DNA of 64,000 bases from Roseovarius dicentrarchi (GCF_003316635.1 NZ_QNQP01000003.1:124001-188000); one strand, 5' to 3'; counted from the stretch's first letter, positions 25,730 to 36,068 are shown. Numbers and translations are program-made. The notes: generated by a model from the letters alone, not told the origin.

Positions 25730-27535
25730 ATGGCCGAATACGAATACGAGACGCATGATTACGACGTCGTGGTCGTCGGTGCCGGCGGCGCCGGGCTGCG
25801 CGCAACGCTGGGTATGGCCGAGCAGGGCCTGCGCACCGCCTGCGTGACCAAGGTGTTCCCGACCCGCTCGCACACGGTTGCCGCGCAAGGCGGCATTGCC
25901 GCGTCGCTGTCGAACATGGGCCCCGACCACTGGCAGTGGCATATGTATGACACCGTCAAGGGGTCCGACTGGCTGGGCGATACCGACGCGATGGAGTATC
26001 TGGCCCGCGAGGCGCCCAAAGCGGTGTACGAGCTGGAACATTACGGCGTGCCATTCTCGCGCACCGAAGAGGGCAAGATTTACCAGCGCCCCTTTGGTGG
26101 CCACACCACCGAGTTTGGCGATGGCCCCGCCGTGCAGCGGACCTGCGCTGCGGCTGACCGGACCGGCCACGCGATCCTGCACACGCTTTACGGCCAGAGC
26201 CTGAAGCAGAAGGCAGAATTTTACATCGAATACTTCGCCATCGACCTGCTGATGTCCGATGATGGCGCCTGCACCGGCGTTGTTTGCTGGAAGCTGGACG
26301 ACGGCACGATGCATGTCTTCAACGCCAAGACGGTGGTTCTGGCCACAGGCGGCTACGGGCGTGCGTATTTCAGCGCAACATCCGCCCATACCTGCACCGG
26401 CGATGGCGGCGGCATGGTGGCGCGGGCGGGCCTGCCGCTTCAGGATATGGAGTTTGTGCAATTCCACCCCACCGGCATTTACGGCGCGGGCTGCCTGATC
26501 ACCGAGGGCGCGCGCGGCGAGGGCGGGTATCTGACCAACTCCGAAGGCGAGCGGTTCATGGAACGGTACGCGCCCCAGTACAAGGATCTGGCGCCGCGCG
26601 ATTATGTCAGCCGCTGCATGACCATGGAAATGCGCGAGGGGCGCGGTGTGGGCAAGGATGCCGATCACATCCACCTGAACCTGTCGCATCTTCCGCCCGA
26701 GGCGCTGAACCTGCGCCTGCCGGGCATTTCCGAATCGGCCAAGATTTTCGCCGGTGTCGACGTCACCAAGGAACCGATCCCGGTCATCCCCACGGTGCAT
26801 TACAACATGGGCGGCATCCCCACCAACTACTGGGGCGAGGTGCTGAACCCGACCGAGGACGATCCGACCGCAATCGTGCCCGGCCTGATGGCGGTGGGCG
26901 AGGCGGGCTGTGCATCGGTGCATGGCGCCAACCGCCTTGGATCGAACTCGTTGATTGACCTTGTGGTGTTTGGCCGCGCCGCCGCGATCCGCGCGGGCAA
27001 GGTGGTGGACCGCGAGGCTGCCGTACCTTCCACGAACAAGGCTGGCGTCGAAAAAGCGTTTGCGCGCTTTGACAGCATCCGGCATGCGGATGGCGGCACG
27101 CCGACAGCCGAGTTGCGGCTGGAGATGCAGAAAACCATGCAGGCCGATGCCGCCGTGTTCCGCGCGTCTGAAACGCTGTCCGACGGGGTCGAACGAATGG
27201 GCGAAATCGCGGCCAAGCTGGATGACCTGCACGTCACCGACCGCAGCCTGATCTGGAACACCGACCTGATGGAAACGCTGGAGCTGACAAACCTGATGCC
27301 CAACGCGATGGCCACCATCGTCGCCGCCGAAGCCCGCCATGAAAGCCGAGGCGCCCACGCGCACGAGGATTTCCCGGCGCGCGACGACGAAAAATGGCGC
27401 GTTCACAGCATCGCGCGGGTGGATGGCCCCAAGGTGAATCTCAGCTATCGCCCGATCATCGAAACGCCCCTGACGACCGAGGCGGAAGGCGGCATTTCGC
27501 CCGAGAAGATCGCACCGAAAGAGCGGACGTTCTGA
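25730..27535 (+). CDS. sdhA: succinate dehydrogenase flavoprotein subunit
   Basis: Catalytic flavoprotein of complex II oxidising succinate to fumarate. 601 residues; dinucleotide-binding [14 protein letters not shown], covalent FAD histidine in [10 protein letters not shown], substrate site [20 protein letters not shown], the active-site arginine region [14 protein letters not shown] and [17 protein letters not shown]. The stop codon shares one base with the following lipoprotein gene. Confidence 0.98.
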   Translation: MAEYEYETHDYDVVVVGAGGAGLRATLGMAEQGLRTACVTKVFPTRSHTVAAQGGIAASLSNMGPDHWQWHMYDTVKGSDWLGDTDAMEYLAREAPKAVYELEHYGVPFSRTEEGKIYQRPFGGHTTEFGDGPAVQRTCAAADRTGHAILHTLYGQSLKQKAEFYIEYFAIDLLMSDDGACTGVVCWKLDDGTMHVFNAKTVVLATGGYGRAYFSATSAHTCTGDGGGMVARAGLPLQDMEFVQFHPTGIYGAGCLITEGARGEGGYLTNSEGERFMERYAPQYKDLAPRDYVSRCMTMEMREGRGVGKDADHIHLNLSHLPPEALNLRLPGISESAKIFAGVDVTKEPIPVIPTVHYNMGGIPTNYWGEVLNPTEDDPTAIVPGLMAVGEAGCASVHGANRLGSNSLIDLVVFGRAAAIRAGKVVDREAAVPSTNKAGVEKAFARFDSIRHADGGTPTAELRLEMQKTMQADAAVFRASETLSDGVERMGEIAAKLDDLHVTDRSLIWNTDLMETLELTNLMPNAMATIVAAEARHESRGAHAHEDFPARDDEKWRVHSIARVDGPKVNLSYRPIIETPLTTEAEGGISPEKIAPKERTF

Positions 27536-27855
27536 TGAAGGCGCTGGCCATACTGGCTTTGGCCGCCATGCCGCTCGGCGCCTGTTCGACGGCCAATGAC
27601 ATGGCCGACGATCTGGCGCGCGGCCGGGCCAAGGCGGTGGTGAATGGCTATGTCGCGGATCGCTATCCGGGGCTGAATTCGGCGCCGGTGACGGATTGCA
27701 TCATCGACGCGGCGAATGCCCGCGAGATCCTGCAAATCGCCAGCGCCACGGTGACGGGGCTGGACGCCGGGACGGCCGAACAGATCGGCATGATCGCCCG
27801 GCGACCCGAAGCCTTGCAATGTATTGCCCAAAACGGCCTGAGCCTTTTGGGTTGA
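27535..27855 (+). CDS. small lipoprotein inside the sdh operon
   Basis: 106-residue protein with a short signal sequence [17 protein letters not shown], a plausible lipobox ending at C17, then a charged helix ([19 protein letters not shown]) and two more cysteines (VTDCIID and EALQCIAQ). It starts inside the sdhA stop (TGATG) and ends 13 bases before sdhB, so it is co-transcribed and probably co-translated. I recall similar unannotated genes at this place in other Rhodobacteraceae. No function is known; an accessory or assembly role for complex II is only a guess from position. Confidence 0.75.
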   Translation: MKALAILALAAMPLGACSTANDMADDLARGRAKAVVNGYVADRYPGLNSAPVTDCIIDAANAREILQIASATVTGLDAGTAEQIGMIARRPEALQCIAQNGLSLLG

Positions 27856-27868
27856 GAGGAGTACGACG

Positions 27869-28648
27869 ATGGTTCAACTCACACTGCCGAAAAACAGCCG
27901 CATGGTGACCGGCAAAACATGGCCCAAGCCCGAGGGCGCCACCAACCTGCGCAAATTCAGCATCTATCGCTGGACGCCCGATGACGGCAAAAACCCGCGC
28001 GTCGATACCTATTTCGTCGACATGGACACCTGCGGCCCGATGGTTCTGGACGCGCTGATCAAGATCAAGACCGAGATTGACCCGACGCTGTCCTTCCGCC
28101 GGTCCTGCCGCGAGGGGATTTGCGGCAGCTGCTCGATGAACATCGGCGGCATCAATACGCTGGCCTGCATCTACGGCATGGACGAGGTGAAGGGCGACGT
28201 GAAAATCTACCCGCTGCCGCACATGCCGGTCGTGCGGGACCTGATCACCGACCTGACGCATTTCTATGCCCAGCACGCCAGCATCCAGCCATGGCTGGAG
28301 ACGGAAACGAACGAGCCGGCCAAGGAGTGGAAGCAGTCCATCGAGGACCGCGAAAAGCTGGACGGTCTGTATGAATGCGTGATGTGCGCCTGCTGCTCGA
28401 CCGCCTGCCCCAGCTACTGGTGGAACGGCGACAAATATCTGGGGCCGGCCGCCTTGCTGCACGCCTATCGCTGGATTGTCGATTCGCGCGATGAGAACAC
28501 CGGCGAGCGGCTGGACGATCTGGAAGATCCGTTCAAGTTGTACCGCTGCCACACGATCATGAACTGCACCAAAACATGCCCGAAGGGTCTGAATCCAGCC
28601 AAGGCAATCGCTAACATCAAGAAGTTGATGGTAGAACGGGCGATTTGA
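27869..28648 (+). CDS. sdhB: succinate dehydrogenase iron-sulfur subunit
   Basis: Electron-transfer subunit of complex II, 259 residues. The [2Fe-2S] cysteines are in [16 protein letters not shown] and the following TLAC; the [4Fe-4S] and [3Fe-4S] clusters use [16 protein letters not shown] and [24 protein letters not shown] precedes the ATG. A strong terminator closes the operon. Confidence 0.98.
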   Translation: MVQLTLPKNSRMVTGKTWPKPEGATNLRKFSIYRWTPDDGKNPRVDTYFVDMDTCGPMVLDALIKIKTEIDPTLSFRRSCREGICGSCSMNIGGINTLACIYGMDEVKGDVKIYPLPHMPVVRDLITDLTHFYAQHASIQPWLETETNEPAKEWKQSIEDREKLDGLYECVMCACCSTACPSYWWNGDKYLGPAALLHAYRWIVDSRDENTGERLDDLEDPFKLYRCHTIMNCTKTCPKGLNPAKAIANIKKLMVERAI

Positions 28649-28674
28649 TCCCTAAAGTGACGCAACACGTATAG

Positions 28675-28700
28675 CAGGCCGCATCGCGGCCTGTTTTTTT
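28675..28700 (+). terminator. Rho-independent terminator of the sdh operon
   Basis: CAGGCCGC (28675-28682) and GCGGCCTG (28686-28693) form a perfect 8-bp stem with a 3-base loop followed by seven T residues. Confidence 0.9.
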
Positions 28701-28715
28701 ATGCGATGCGCGGAT

Positions 28716-28729
28716 ATGATATAAATCAA
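28716..28729. promoter_or_regulatory. candidate FNR/FnrL box upstream of formate dehydrogenase
   Basis: ATGAT-ATAA-ATCAA matches the FNR-family consensus TTGAT-N4-ATCAA at nine of ten positions. It lies 71-84 bases before the fdh beta start, between the sdh terminator and the fdh genes, a place suited to regulation by an oxygen- or redox-responsive Crp/FNR protein. No experiment supports it. Confidence 0.45.
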
Positions 28730-28799
28730 TTTGCGGCGGTCTTGTGTTGACTGCTGGGAAAATAAGTTAAACACTGGGAAATCAGGGTTAGGAGGCGAC

Positions 28800-30485
28800 A
28801 TGGGCGCAGATCAAGGTAGCGGTGTTTGGAAGTCCGGACGTGGCAAGGGCCGCGTAACGCCGAAGGGACGACAGCTCGACGATAAACCTTGGGCCGAAGT
28901 GAAGGCGCTTCTGGTCGGGCAGGAGGTCCGCCGTGACCGTCTGATCGAATATCTGCACCTGATTCAGGACAAATTCGGCCACCTGTCAGCCGCGCATCTG
29001 CGCGCATTGGCCGAAGAAATGCGTATCAGCATGGCCGAAGTTTACGAGGTGGCAACGTTTTACGCCCATTTTGACGTCGTCAAGGAAGGCGAGACGCCGC
29101 CCCCCGCGCTGACCATCCGGGTCTGCGATTCGCTGAGCTGCGAACTGGCGGGCGCGCAGGAATTGAAATCCGCGCTGGAAAGCGGGCTGGACCCCGCCGA
29201 GGTCCGCGTTCTGCGCGCGCCTTGCATGGGCCGCTGCGATACCGCGCCGGTGCTGGAGCTGGGCCACGCCCATATTGATTTTGCGACCCCGGAAAAGGTG
29301 AATGCGGCAATCGCGGCCGGTCATACGCACCCGGTCATCCCTGATTACGAAACGTTTGACACCTACAAGGCCAATGGCGGCTACGACGTGCTGGCCAAAC
29401 TGCGCAAGGATGGCGATTTCGAGACTGTTCAGCAGACGCTGCTGGATGCCGGTATTCGCGGCCTTGGCGGTGCGGGTTTCCCTTCGGGCAAGAAGTGGGG
29501 CTTTGTCCGCGCCGAAGCTGGCCCGCGTTATCTGGCCGTCAATGGCGACGAGGGCGAGCCGGGCACGTTCAAGGACCGCTATCATCTGGAACGGACGCCG
29601 CATCTGTTCCTTGAGGGGATGCTGATCGCCGCATGGGCGGTCGAGGCCGACACCTGCTTTATCTACATGCGCGACGAATATCCTGCTGTTCTGGAAATTC
29701 TGGCCCGCGAAATCGCGGCGCTCGAAGACGCCGGAATCGCGCCCAAGGGCTATATCGAGGTGCGCCGCGGTGCGGGCGCCTATATCTGCGGCGAAGAAAG
29801 CGCGATGATCGAATCGATCGAGGGCAAGCGCGGCATTCCGCGGCACCGTCCGCCATTCGTGGCGCAGGTCGGCGTGTTCAACCGCCCGACGCTGGTGAAC
29901 AACATCGAAACCCTGCATTGGGTCGCGCGCATCTTGCGCGAGGGCGGGCAGATCCTGTCTGGCGTTGAAAAGAACGGCCGCAAGGGCATGCGCAGCTACT
30001 CGGTTTCGGGCCGGGTCAAAAATCCTGGCGTGCATCTGCTGCCTGCCGGATCGACCATCACCGACATCATCGAGGCTGCCGGCGGCATGCCGGATGGGCA
30101 TACCTTCAAGGCGTATCAGCCGGGCGGCCCGTCCTCGGGGCTTTTACCTGCGTCGATGAATGATATCCCGCTGGATTTCGACACGCTGCAACCGCATGGT
30201 ACTTTCATCGGATCCGCTGCTGTCGTTGTTCTCAGCGACAAGGACAGTGCCAAACAGGCGGCGCTGAACATGCTGCGGTTCTTTGAGGATGAAAGCTGCG
30301 GCCAGTGTACGCCCTGCCGGGTCGGCTGCGAAAAGGCGGTCAAGCTGATGCAGGCGGACACGTGGGACCAGCCGCTGCTGGACGAGCTTTGCACAGCCAT
30401 GGTCGATGCGTCGATCTGCGGTCTGGGGCAGGCGGCGCCGAACCCGATACTCTCGACGATGAAGTTTTTCCCGGAGGAAATCTGA
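28800..30485 (+). CDS. NAD-dependent formate dehydrogenase, fused beta/gamma subunit
   Basis: 561-residue diaphorase subunit passing electrons from the alpha subunit to NAD+. The N-terminal half (about 35-190) is NuoE-like with a thioredoxin-fold [2Fe-2S] site (VCDSLSCE and APCMGRCD). The C-terminal half is NuoF-like: FMN/NAD-binding GLGGAGFPSGKKWGF and NGDEGEPGTFKDR, GAYICGEESAMIESIEGKRG, and the [4Fe-4S] motif SCGQCTPCRVGC. In Rhodobacter capsulatus these are two proteins (FdsG, FdsB); here they are fused, as in Methylobacterium FDH1. Start at ATG 28800 is fixed by AGGAGG. The stop shares one base with the alpha gene (TGATG). Confidence 0.9.
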   Translation: MGADQGSGVWKSGRGKGRVTPKGRQLDDKPWAEVKALLVGQEVRRDRLIEYLHLIQDKFGHLSAAHLRALAEEMRISMAEVYEVATFYAHFDVVKEGETPPPALTIRVCDSLSCELAGAQELKSALESGLDPAEVRVLRAPCMGRCDTAPVLELGHAHIDFATPEKVNAAIAAGHTHPVIPDYETFDTYKANGGYDVLAKLRKDGDFETVQQTLLDAGIRGLGGAGFPSGKKWGFVRAEAGPRYLAVNGDEGEPGTFKDRYHLERTPHLFLEGMLIAAWAVEADTCFIYMRDEYPAVLEILAREIAALEDAGIAPKGYIEVRRGAGAYICGEESAMIESIEGKRGIPRHRPPFVAQVGVFNRPTLVNNIETLHWVARILREGGQILSGVEKNGRKGMRSYSVSGRVKNPGVHLLPAGSTITDIIEAAGGMPDGHTFKAYQPGGPSSGLLPASMNDIPLDFDTLQPHGTFIGSAAVVVLSDKDSAKQAALNMLRFFEDESCGQCTPCRVGCEKAVKLMQADTWDQPLLDELCTAMVDASICGLGQAAPNPILSTMKFFPEEI

Positions 30486-33265
30486 TGCTCGATACCACGA
30501 CGGAGACAGTCACTTTTACGCTCGACGGCGCCGAAGTTACCGCACCCAAGGGCATGACGATCTGGGAAATCAGCCATGGTCGCGGCTTGATCATCCCCAA
30601 CCTGTGCCACAAGCCACAGCCCGGCTATCGCCCGGATGGCAACTGCCGCGCCTGCATGGTCGAGATCGAGGGCGAGCGTGTGCTGGCCGCCTCCTGCATC
30701 CGCGAGCCGGGTGACGGGATGGTGGTGAAAACCGACACGGCCCGCGCCAAGAATGCGCGCAAGATGGTGATGGAAATGCTGATCGCCGACCAGCCCGAGC
30801 AGGAGGTCGCGCACGACAAATCCAGCCACATGTGGGACATGGCCGCGATGCAGGGCGTCGAGGAAAGCCGCTTTCCCAAGCTGGAAGAGGGGCGCATTCC
30901 GCTGCTCGATGACAGCCACGTCGCGATGAGCGTCAATCTGGACGCGTGCATCCAGTGCGGCCTGTGCGTGCGCGCCTGCCGCGAGGTTCAGGTCAATGAC
31001 GTGATCGGCATGGCGGGGCGCGGGCACAACGCCTACCCGGTGTTCGATTTCGACGATCCCATGGGCGAGAGCACCTGCGTCGCCTGCGGCGAATGCGTTC
31101 AGGCCTGCCCAACCGGCGCCCTGATGCCGTCGAGCGTTGTCGATGAGGAACAGGTTGGCGACAGTGCCGATTTCGATTCAGAGACCAAGAGCATCTGCCC
31201 GTTCTGCGGTGTCGGCTGCCAGATTTCGCTGAAGGTCAAGGACGGCAAGGTCAAATATGTCGAGGGCATCAACGGCCCCGCCAACGAGGGGCGTCTGTGC
31301 GTCAAGGGCCGCTTTGGCTTTGACTATATCCACCACCCGCACCGCCTGACCAAGCCGCTGATCCGCCGCGATGATGCCCCCGCCAAGGGGCTGAATGTCG
31401 ATCCCGGCGATTGGAGCAAACATTTCCGCGAAGCCAGCTGGGAAGAGGCGATGGATTTCGCCGCCAAGGGGCTGAAGGGCCGTGGCCGCGAAGTGGCCGG
31501 TTTCGGCAGCGCCAAATGCACCAACGAAGAGGCGTATCTGTTTCAGAAGCTGATCCGTCAGGGATTTGGCCACAATAACGTGGATCACTGCACGCGGCTG
31601 TGCCATGCGTCGTCCGTGTCTGCGCTGATCGAAAACGTCGGGTCGGGCGCCGTGACGGCGACCTTCAACGAGATCGAGAATGCCGATGTCGCCATCATCA
31701 TCGGTGCCAATCCGATCGAGAACCACCCCGTCGCCGCCACCTATTTCAAGCAGTTCACCAAGCGCGGTGGCAAGCTGATCGTGATGGATCCGCGCGGGCA
31801 GGGCATGAGGCGATTCGCCACCCACATGCTGCAATTCCGCCCCGGCGCGGATGTGTCGATGCTGAACGCGATCATGCACACGATCGTCGATGAAAACCTT
31901 TATGATAAGCAGTATATCGACGCCTACACCGAAAACTGGGAAGCGGAAAAGGCGCATCTGGCCGATTTCAGCCCCGAAAAGATGGAAGGCATCTGCGGTA
32001 TCCCGGCAGAGGAACTGCGCGCGGTTGCGCGCACCTATGCCGGTGCCAAATCTGCGATGATTTTCTGGGGCATGGGCGTCAGCCAGCATATCCACGGCAC
32101 CGACAACTCGCGCTGTCTGATTTCGCTGGCGCTGATGTGCGGTCAGGTTGGCCGCCCCGGCGCGGGCCTGCATCCGCTGCGCGGCCAGAACAACGTGCAG
32201 GGCGCCTCCGATGCGGGCCTCGTCCCGATGTTCCTGCCCGACTATCAAAGCGTGACCAGCGATAATATTCGCAAGGCGTTTACCGATGTCTGGGAAAGCG
32301 GCGATTTCAGCAATGAAAAGGGCCTGACCGTGACCGAAATCATGGACGCGGTCCATGATGGCGACATCAAGGCGATGTATATCCTGGGCGAAAACCCGGC
32401 CATGTCGGACCCCGACGTGGAGCATGCCCGCGATGCGCTGGCCAAGCTGGATCATCTGGTGGTGCAGGATATCTTCCTGACCGAAACGGCGAACTATGCC
32501 GATGTGATCCTGCCCGCCTCTGCTTTTGCCGAGAAATCCGGCACGGTGACCAACACCAACCGTCAGGTTCAGATGGCCCGCCCCGCGCTGCCGCCCATGG
32601 GCGACGCGCGCGAGGATTGGAAGATCACGATTGATCTGGCCAACCGGCTGGGCCTGGGGTGGTCCTACGACAGCCCCGCGGATGTGTTCGCCGAGATGAA
32701 GCTGAACATGCGCAGCCTCGACAACATCACGTGGGAGCGGCTGGAGAACGAAGGCGCGGTAACCTATCCGTCGCTGACCCCAACCGACCCCGGCCAGCCC
32801 ATCGTGTTCGGCGACGGCTTCCCCCGGCCCGAGGGGCGCGCGCGGTTTACGCCCGCGTCGATCATCGCACCCGATGACGTGCCGGACGAAGAATACCCGA
32901 TGATCCTGACCACCGGCCGCCAGCTGGAGCATTGGCACACCGGGTCGATGACGCGCCGCTCCAGGGTGCTGGATTCGGTCGAGCCGGAGGCGAACTGTTC
33001 ACTGCATCCCAGCACCCTGCGCAAGCTGGGCGTCGCACCGGGCGAACATGTGCGCCTGACCACCAAGCGTGGCAGCATCAGCATCATGGCGCGGGCCGAC
33101 CGCGCCGTGGCCCCGGACATGGTGTTCCTGCCCTTCGCCTTTGTCGAAGCGGCTGCGAATATCCTGACAAACCCGGCGGTTGACCCTTACGGCAAGATTC
33201 CAGAGTTCAAGTTCTCTGCCGTCAAGGTCGAAGCCGACAACGCCAAATCCGTCGCCGCCGAGTGA
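30485..33265 (+). CDS. formate dehydrogenase alpha subunit, molybdopterin (Mo or W)
   Basis: 926-residue cytoplasmic catalytic subunit oxidising formate to CO2. Order: N-terminal [2Fe-2S] ferredoxin domain (NLCHKPQPGYRPDGNCRACM), two [4Fe-4S] motifs (CIQCGLCVRACRE, CVACGECVQACPTGA), then the bis-MGD domain opening with CPFCGVGC. The metal-ligand residue is a cysteine, C373, in HCTRLCHASSV, followed by the conserved histidine; E. coli FdhF has selenocysteine there. The C-terminal MopB domain holds TGRQLEHWHTGSMTRRS. Size and fused partner resemble the tungsten FDH1 of Methylobacterium, but Mo versus W cannot be told. No fdhD/fdsC chaperone gene is next to it. The start overlaps the beta subunit stop. 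Confidence 0.93.
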   Translation: MLDTTTETVTFTLDGAEVTAPKGMTIWEISHGRGLIIPNLCHKPQPGYRPDGNCRACMVEIEGERVLAASCIREPGDGMVVKTDTARAKNARKMVMEMLIADQPEQEVAHDKSSHMWDMAAMQGVEESRFPKLEEGRIPLLDDSHVAMSVNLDACIQCGLCVRACREVQVNDVIGMAGRGHNAYPVFDFDDPMGESTCVACGECVQACPTGALMPSSVVDEEQVGDSADFDSETKSICPFCGVGCQISLKVKDGKVKYVEGINGPANEGRLCVKGRFGFDYIHHPHRLTKPLIRRDDAPAKGLNVDPGDWSKHFREASWEEAMDFAAKGLKGRGREVAGFGSAKCTNEEAYLFQKLIRQGFGHNNVDHCTRLCHASSVSALIENVGSGAVTATFNEIENADVAIIIGANPIENHPVAATYFKQFTKRGGKLIVMDPRGQGMRRFATHMLQFRPGADVSMLNAIMHTIVDENLYDKQYIDAYTENWEAEKAHLADFSPEKMEGICGIPAEELRAVARTYAGAKSAMIFWGMGVSQHIHGTDNSRCLISLALMCGQVGRPGAGLHPLRGQNNVQGASDAGLVPMFLPDYQSVTSDNIRKAFTDVWESGDFSNEKGLTVTEIMDAVHDGDIKAMYILGENPAMSDPDVEHARDALAKLDHLVVQDIFLTETANYADVILPASAFAEKSGTVTNTNRQVQMARPALPPMGDAREDWKITIDLANRLGLGWSYDSPADVFAEMKLNMRSLDNITWERLENEGAVTYPSLTPTDPGQPIVFGDGFPRPEGRARFTPASIIAPDDVPDEEYPMILTTGRQLEHWHTGSMTRRSRVLDSVEPEANCSLHPSTLRKLGVAPGEHVRLTTKRGSISIMARADRAVAPDMVFLPFAFVEAAANILTNPAVDPYGKIPEFKFSAVKVEADNAKSVAAE

Positions 33266-33295
33266 CGATTGAATAACCCCAGGGAGACTATCTAA

Positions 33296-34972
33296 ATGTC
33301 CTACAAGAGCGATATCGAAATTGCGCGCGCAGCGAACAAGAAACCGATCCAGGAGGTCGGTGACAAGTTGGGCATCCCCAACGAACACCTGCTGCCCTAT
33401 GGCCATGACAAGGCCAAGGTATCTCAGGCCTATATCGACAGCGTTCAAAAGAACAAGAACGGCAAGCTGATCCTTGTCACCGCGATCAACCCGACGCCTG
33501 CCGGCGAAGGCAAGACAACCACAACCGTCGGTCTGGGCGACGGTCTGAATGCCATCGGCAAAAAAGCGATGGTCTGTATCCGCGAGGCATCGCTTGGGCC
33601 GAACTTCGGCATGAAGGGCGGCGCCGCAGGTGGTGGTTACGCACAGGTTGTTCCGATGGAGGAGATGAACCTGCACTTCACAGGTGACTTCCACGCGATC
33701 ACATCCGCGCATTCGCTGCTGTCGGCCATGATCGACAACCACATCTATTGGGGCAATGAGCTGGATATCGACATCCGCCGCGTCGTCTGGCGCCGGGTTG
33801 TCGACATGAACGACCGCGCGCTGCGCCAGATCACCGCGTCGCTGGGCGGTGTTTCCAACGGTTTCCCGCGTGAGACCGGCTTTGACATCACCGTGGCGTC
33901 CGAAGTCATGGCGATCCTCTGCCTCGCCAAAAACCTCAAGGACCTCGAAGAGCGTCTGGGCGACATGATCGTGGCCTATCGCCGCGACCGCAGCCCCGTC
34001 TTCTGCCGCGATATCGAGGCACAGGGCGCGATGACCGTCCTGCTCAAGGACGCGATGCAGCCCAACCTGGTGCAGACGCTGGAAAACAACCCGGCCTTTG
34101 TCCATGGCGGCCCGTTCGCCAACATCGCGCACGGCTGCAACTCGGTCACGGCGACATCGACCGCGCTGAAGATCGCAGATTTCGTCGTGACGGAAGCCGG
34201 CTTTGGGGCCGATCTGGGCGCCGAGAAGTTCATGAACATCAAGTGCCGCAAGGCGGGCCTTGCGCCTGACTGCGTGGTGCTGGTTGCCACCGTGCGCGCG
34301 ATGAAGATGAACGGCGGCGTTGCCAAGGCTGATCTGGGCGCCGAAAACGTCGATGCGGTCAAGGAAGGCTGCGCCAACCTTGGTCGCCACATCGGCAACC
34401 TCAAGTCGTTCGGCGTGCCGGTCGTCGTCGCAATCAACCATTTCGTCAACGATACCGACGCCGAGGTTGAAGCGGTCAAGGAATATGTCAAGGGCCAAGG
34501 CTCCGAAGCGATCCTGTCGCGCCACTGGGAGCTGGGCAGCGAAGGCAGTGCCGATCTGGCCCGCCGTGTTGCCGAGATTGCAGAAAGCGGCGAAGCCAAC
34601 TTCAAGCCGATCTATGCCGACGAAATGCCGCTGTTTGAAAAGATCGAGACGATTGCGAAGAACATCTATCATGCCGATGGTGTGGTGGCTGACAGCAAGA
34701 TCCGCGATCAGCTGAAACTGTGGGAAGAGCAGGGCTATGGCAATCTGCCGATCTGCATGGCGAAAACGCAGTACAGCTTTACCACCGATCCCAACCGCCG
34801 CGGCGCACCCACGGGCCATTCCGTGCCTGTGCGCGAAGTGCGCCTGAGCGCCGGTGCCGGTTTTGTTGTCGTCGTCTGCGGCGAGATCATGACCATGCCG
34901 GGCCTGCCACGCACACCTGCGGCGCAGTCGATCCGCCTGAATGACGACGGCGAAATCGAAGGGCTGTTCTGA
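33296..34972 (+). CDS. fhs: formate-tetrahydrofolate ligase
   Basis: ATP-dependent ligase making 10-formyltetrahydrofolate from formate and THF, 558 residues. The P-loop is in [20 protein letters not shown] near residue 60, with [18 protein letters not shown] and [15 protein letters not shown] as in characterised Fhs proteins. It sits 30 bases after the formate dehydrogenase alpha gene with an AGGGAGAC ribosome site, and folD follows. Depending on carbon supply the enzyme may run in reverse, releasing formate from THF-bound one-carbon units (for example from DMSP methyl groups in roseobacters) for oxidation by the upstream dehydrogenase. Confidence 0.97.
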   Translation: MSYKSDIEIARAANKKPIQEVGDKLGIPNEHLLPYGHDKAKVSQAYIDSVQKNKNGKLILVTAINPTPAGEGKTTTTVGLGDGLNAIGKKAMVCIREASLGPNFGMKGGAAGGGYAQVVPMEEMNLHFTGDFHAITSAHSLLSAMIDNHIYWGNELDIDIRRVVWRRVVDMNDRALRQITASLGGVSNGFPRETGFDITVASEVMAILCLAKNLKDLEERLGDMIVAYRRDRSPVFCRDIEAQGAMTVLLKDAMQPNLVQTLENNPAFVHGGPFANIAHGCNSVTATSTALKIADFVVTEAGFGADLGAEKFMNIKCRKAGLAPDCVVLVATVRAMKMNGGVAKADLGAENVDAVKEGCANLGRHIGNLKSFGVPVVVAINHFVNDTDAEVEAVKEYVKGQGSEAILSRHWELGSEGSADLARRVAEIAESGEANFKPIYADEMPLFEKIETIAKNIYHADGVVADSKIRDQLKLWEEQGYGNLPICMAKTQYSFTTDPNRRGAPTGHSVPVREVRLSAGAGFVVVVCGEIMTMPGLPRTPAAQSIRLNDDGEIEGLF

Positions 34973-34980
34973 ACAGCGCG

Positions 34981-35011
34981 GATCGCCGGGGGTATCGAAC
35001 CCCCGGTGATC
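34981..35011 (+). repeat. hairpin between fhs and folD
   Basis: GATC-N-CCGGGGG (34981-34992) pairs with CCCCCGG-N-GATC (35000-35011) around a seven-base loop. No T tract follows, so it may be a stability element or a weak terminator rather than an intrinsic terminator. Confidence 0.5.
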
Positions 35012-35040
35012 CGGTCACCGCCCTTTGGGCGGCTCCTGCG

Positions 35041-35073
35041 CTCCGCGCGGGGATATTTTCAGCAAGAAGAAAG
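35041..35073 (+). repeat. dispersed intergenic repeat, copy 3
   Basis: CTCCGCGCGGGGATATTTT followed by CAGCAAGAAGAAAG: a variant of the unit seen at 8461-8491, 55916-55948 and 59711-59730 (GC-rich small stem, TATTTT run, then CAAGATGAA-like box). It lies just before folD. Confidence 0.5.
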
Positions 35074-35111
35074 CAGGGGCATGGCCTCTTGTGGCATAGG
35101 AAGGGCGCGCG

Positions 35112-36005
35112 ATGACGGCTCAGGTAATTGACGGCAAGGCCTTTGCGGCCGAAGTACGTGGAAAAGTGGCGGAGCATGTGGCCCGCCTGAAGGAAAAGCA
35201 TGATTTGGTGCCGGGGCTGGCCGTGGTTCTGGTGGGTGAAGACCCCGCAAGCCAGGTCTACGTGCGCTCGAAGGGCAAGCAGACCACCGAGGTTGGCATG
35301 AAAAGCGTCGAGCATAAGCTGGACGCCGATACGTCGGAGGCGGATCTGCTGGCGCTGATCGACCAGTTGAACAACGATGACAGCATCAACGGTATTCTTG
35401 TGCAGTTGCCGCTGCCCAAGCATCTGGACGAGGATCTGGTTATCAACTCGATTGATCCGGCCAAGGATGTTGATGGGTTTCATATCTCCAACGTCGGTCT
35501 GCTGGGCACGGGTCAGAAGAGCATGGTCCCCTGCACGCCGCTTGGCTGCCTGATGATGCTACGAGAGCATCACGGATCGCTGTCGGGTATGAACGCGGTC
35601 GTAATCGGGCGCAGCAACATCGTGGGCAAGCCAATGGCGCAGCTGCTGCTGGGCGATAGCTGCACCGTGACGATCGCGCATTCGCGTACCAAGGATCTGG
35701 CGGAGGTTGTGCGCCGGGCCGATATCGTCGTGGCGGCTGTTGGGCGGCCCGAGATGGTTCCGGGGGACTGGATCAAGGAGGGTGCGACGGTGATTGATGT
35801 CGGCATCAACCGGATCGAGAAAGACGACGGCAAGACAAAGCTGGTCGGCGACGTCGATTACGCAAGCTGCGCCGAACGGGCTGGTGCGATTACGCCCGTG
35901 CCGGGCGGAGTGGGTCCGATGACCATCGCGTGCCTTTTGGCCAACACGCTGACAGCGACATGCCGTGCCAACGGTCTGGAAGAGCCGAAAGGCCTGACCG
36001 CTTAA
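35112..36005 (+). CDS. folD: methylenetetrahydrofolate dehydrogenase/methenyltetrahydrofolate cyclohydrolase
   Basis: Bifunctional folate enzyme of 297 residues interconverting 5,10-methylene-, methenyl- and 10-formyl-THF. The active-site segment [14 protein letters not shown] contains the catalytic YxxxK lysine; [20 protein letters not shown] and [15 protein letters not shown] (NADP site) follow, and [14 protein letters not shown] closes the fold. It completes a formate-THF module with the upstream fdh and fhs genes. Confidence 0.97.
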   Translation: MTAQVIDGKAFAAEVRGKVAEHVARLKEKHDLVPGLAVVLVGEDPASQVYVRSKGKQTTEVGMKSVEHKLDADTSEADLLALIDQLNNDDSINGILVQLPLPKHLDEDLVINSIDPAKDVDGFHISNVGLLGTGQKSMVPCTPLGCLMMLREHHGSLSGMNAVVIGRSNIVGKPMAQLLLGDSCTVTIAHSRTKDLAEVVRRADIVVAAVGRPEMVPGDWIKEGATVIDVGINRIEKDDGKTKLVGDVDYASCAERAGAITPVPGGVGPMTIACLLANTLTATCRANGLEEPKGLTA

Positions 36006-36033
36006 CTGTTCGGTAATGACTTGCTTGTAGTAT

Positions 36034-36065
36034 GGGCCATCCTCTTGAGTGAGGGTGGCCCTTTT
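36034..36065 (+). terminator. Rho-independent terminator after folD
   Basis: GGGCCATCCTC (36034-36044) pairs with GAGGGTGGCCC (36051-36061), with one G-T pair, around TTGAGT, and is followed by TTTT. It lies between folD and the convergent pdeM. Confidence 0.8.
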
Positions 36066-36068
36066 CTG

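Noticed and set aside
25325-27406. 693-residue minus-strand ORF opposite sdhA
   Set aside because: Shadow of sdhD/sdhA: no domain, skewed composition, and sdhA is unambiguous.
31178-34819. two long minus-strand ORFs opposite the formate dehydrogenase alpha and fhs genes
   Set aside because: Shadows; the plus-strand genes have complete motifs.
34981-35011. possible tRNA-like 3' end between fhs and folD
   Set aside because: The TCGAACCCCCGG string resembles a T-arm but no acceptor, D-arm or anticodon fits; it is a simple hairpin.
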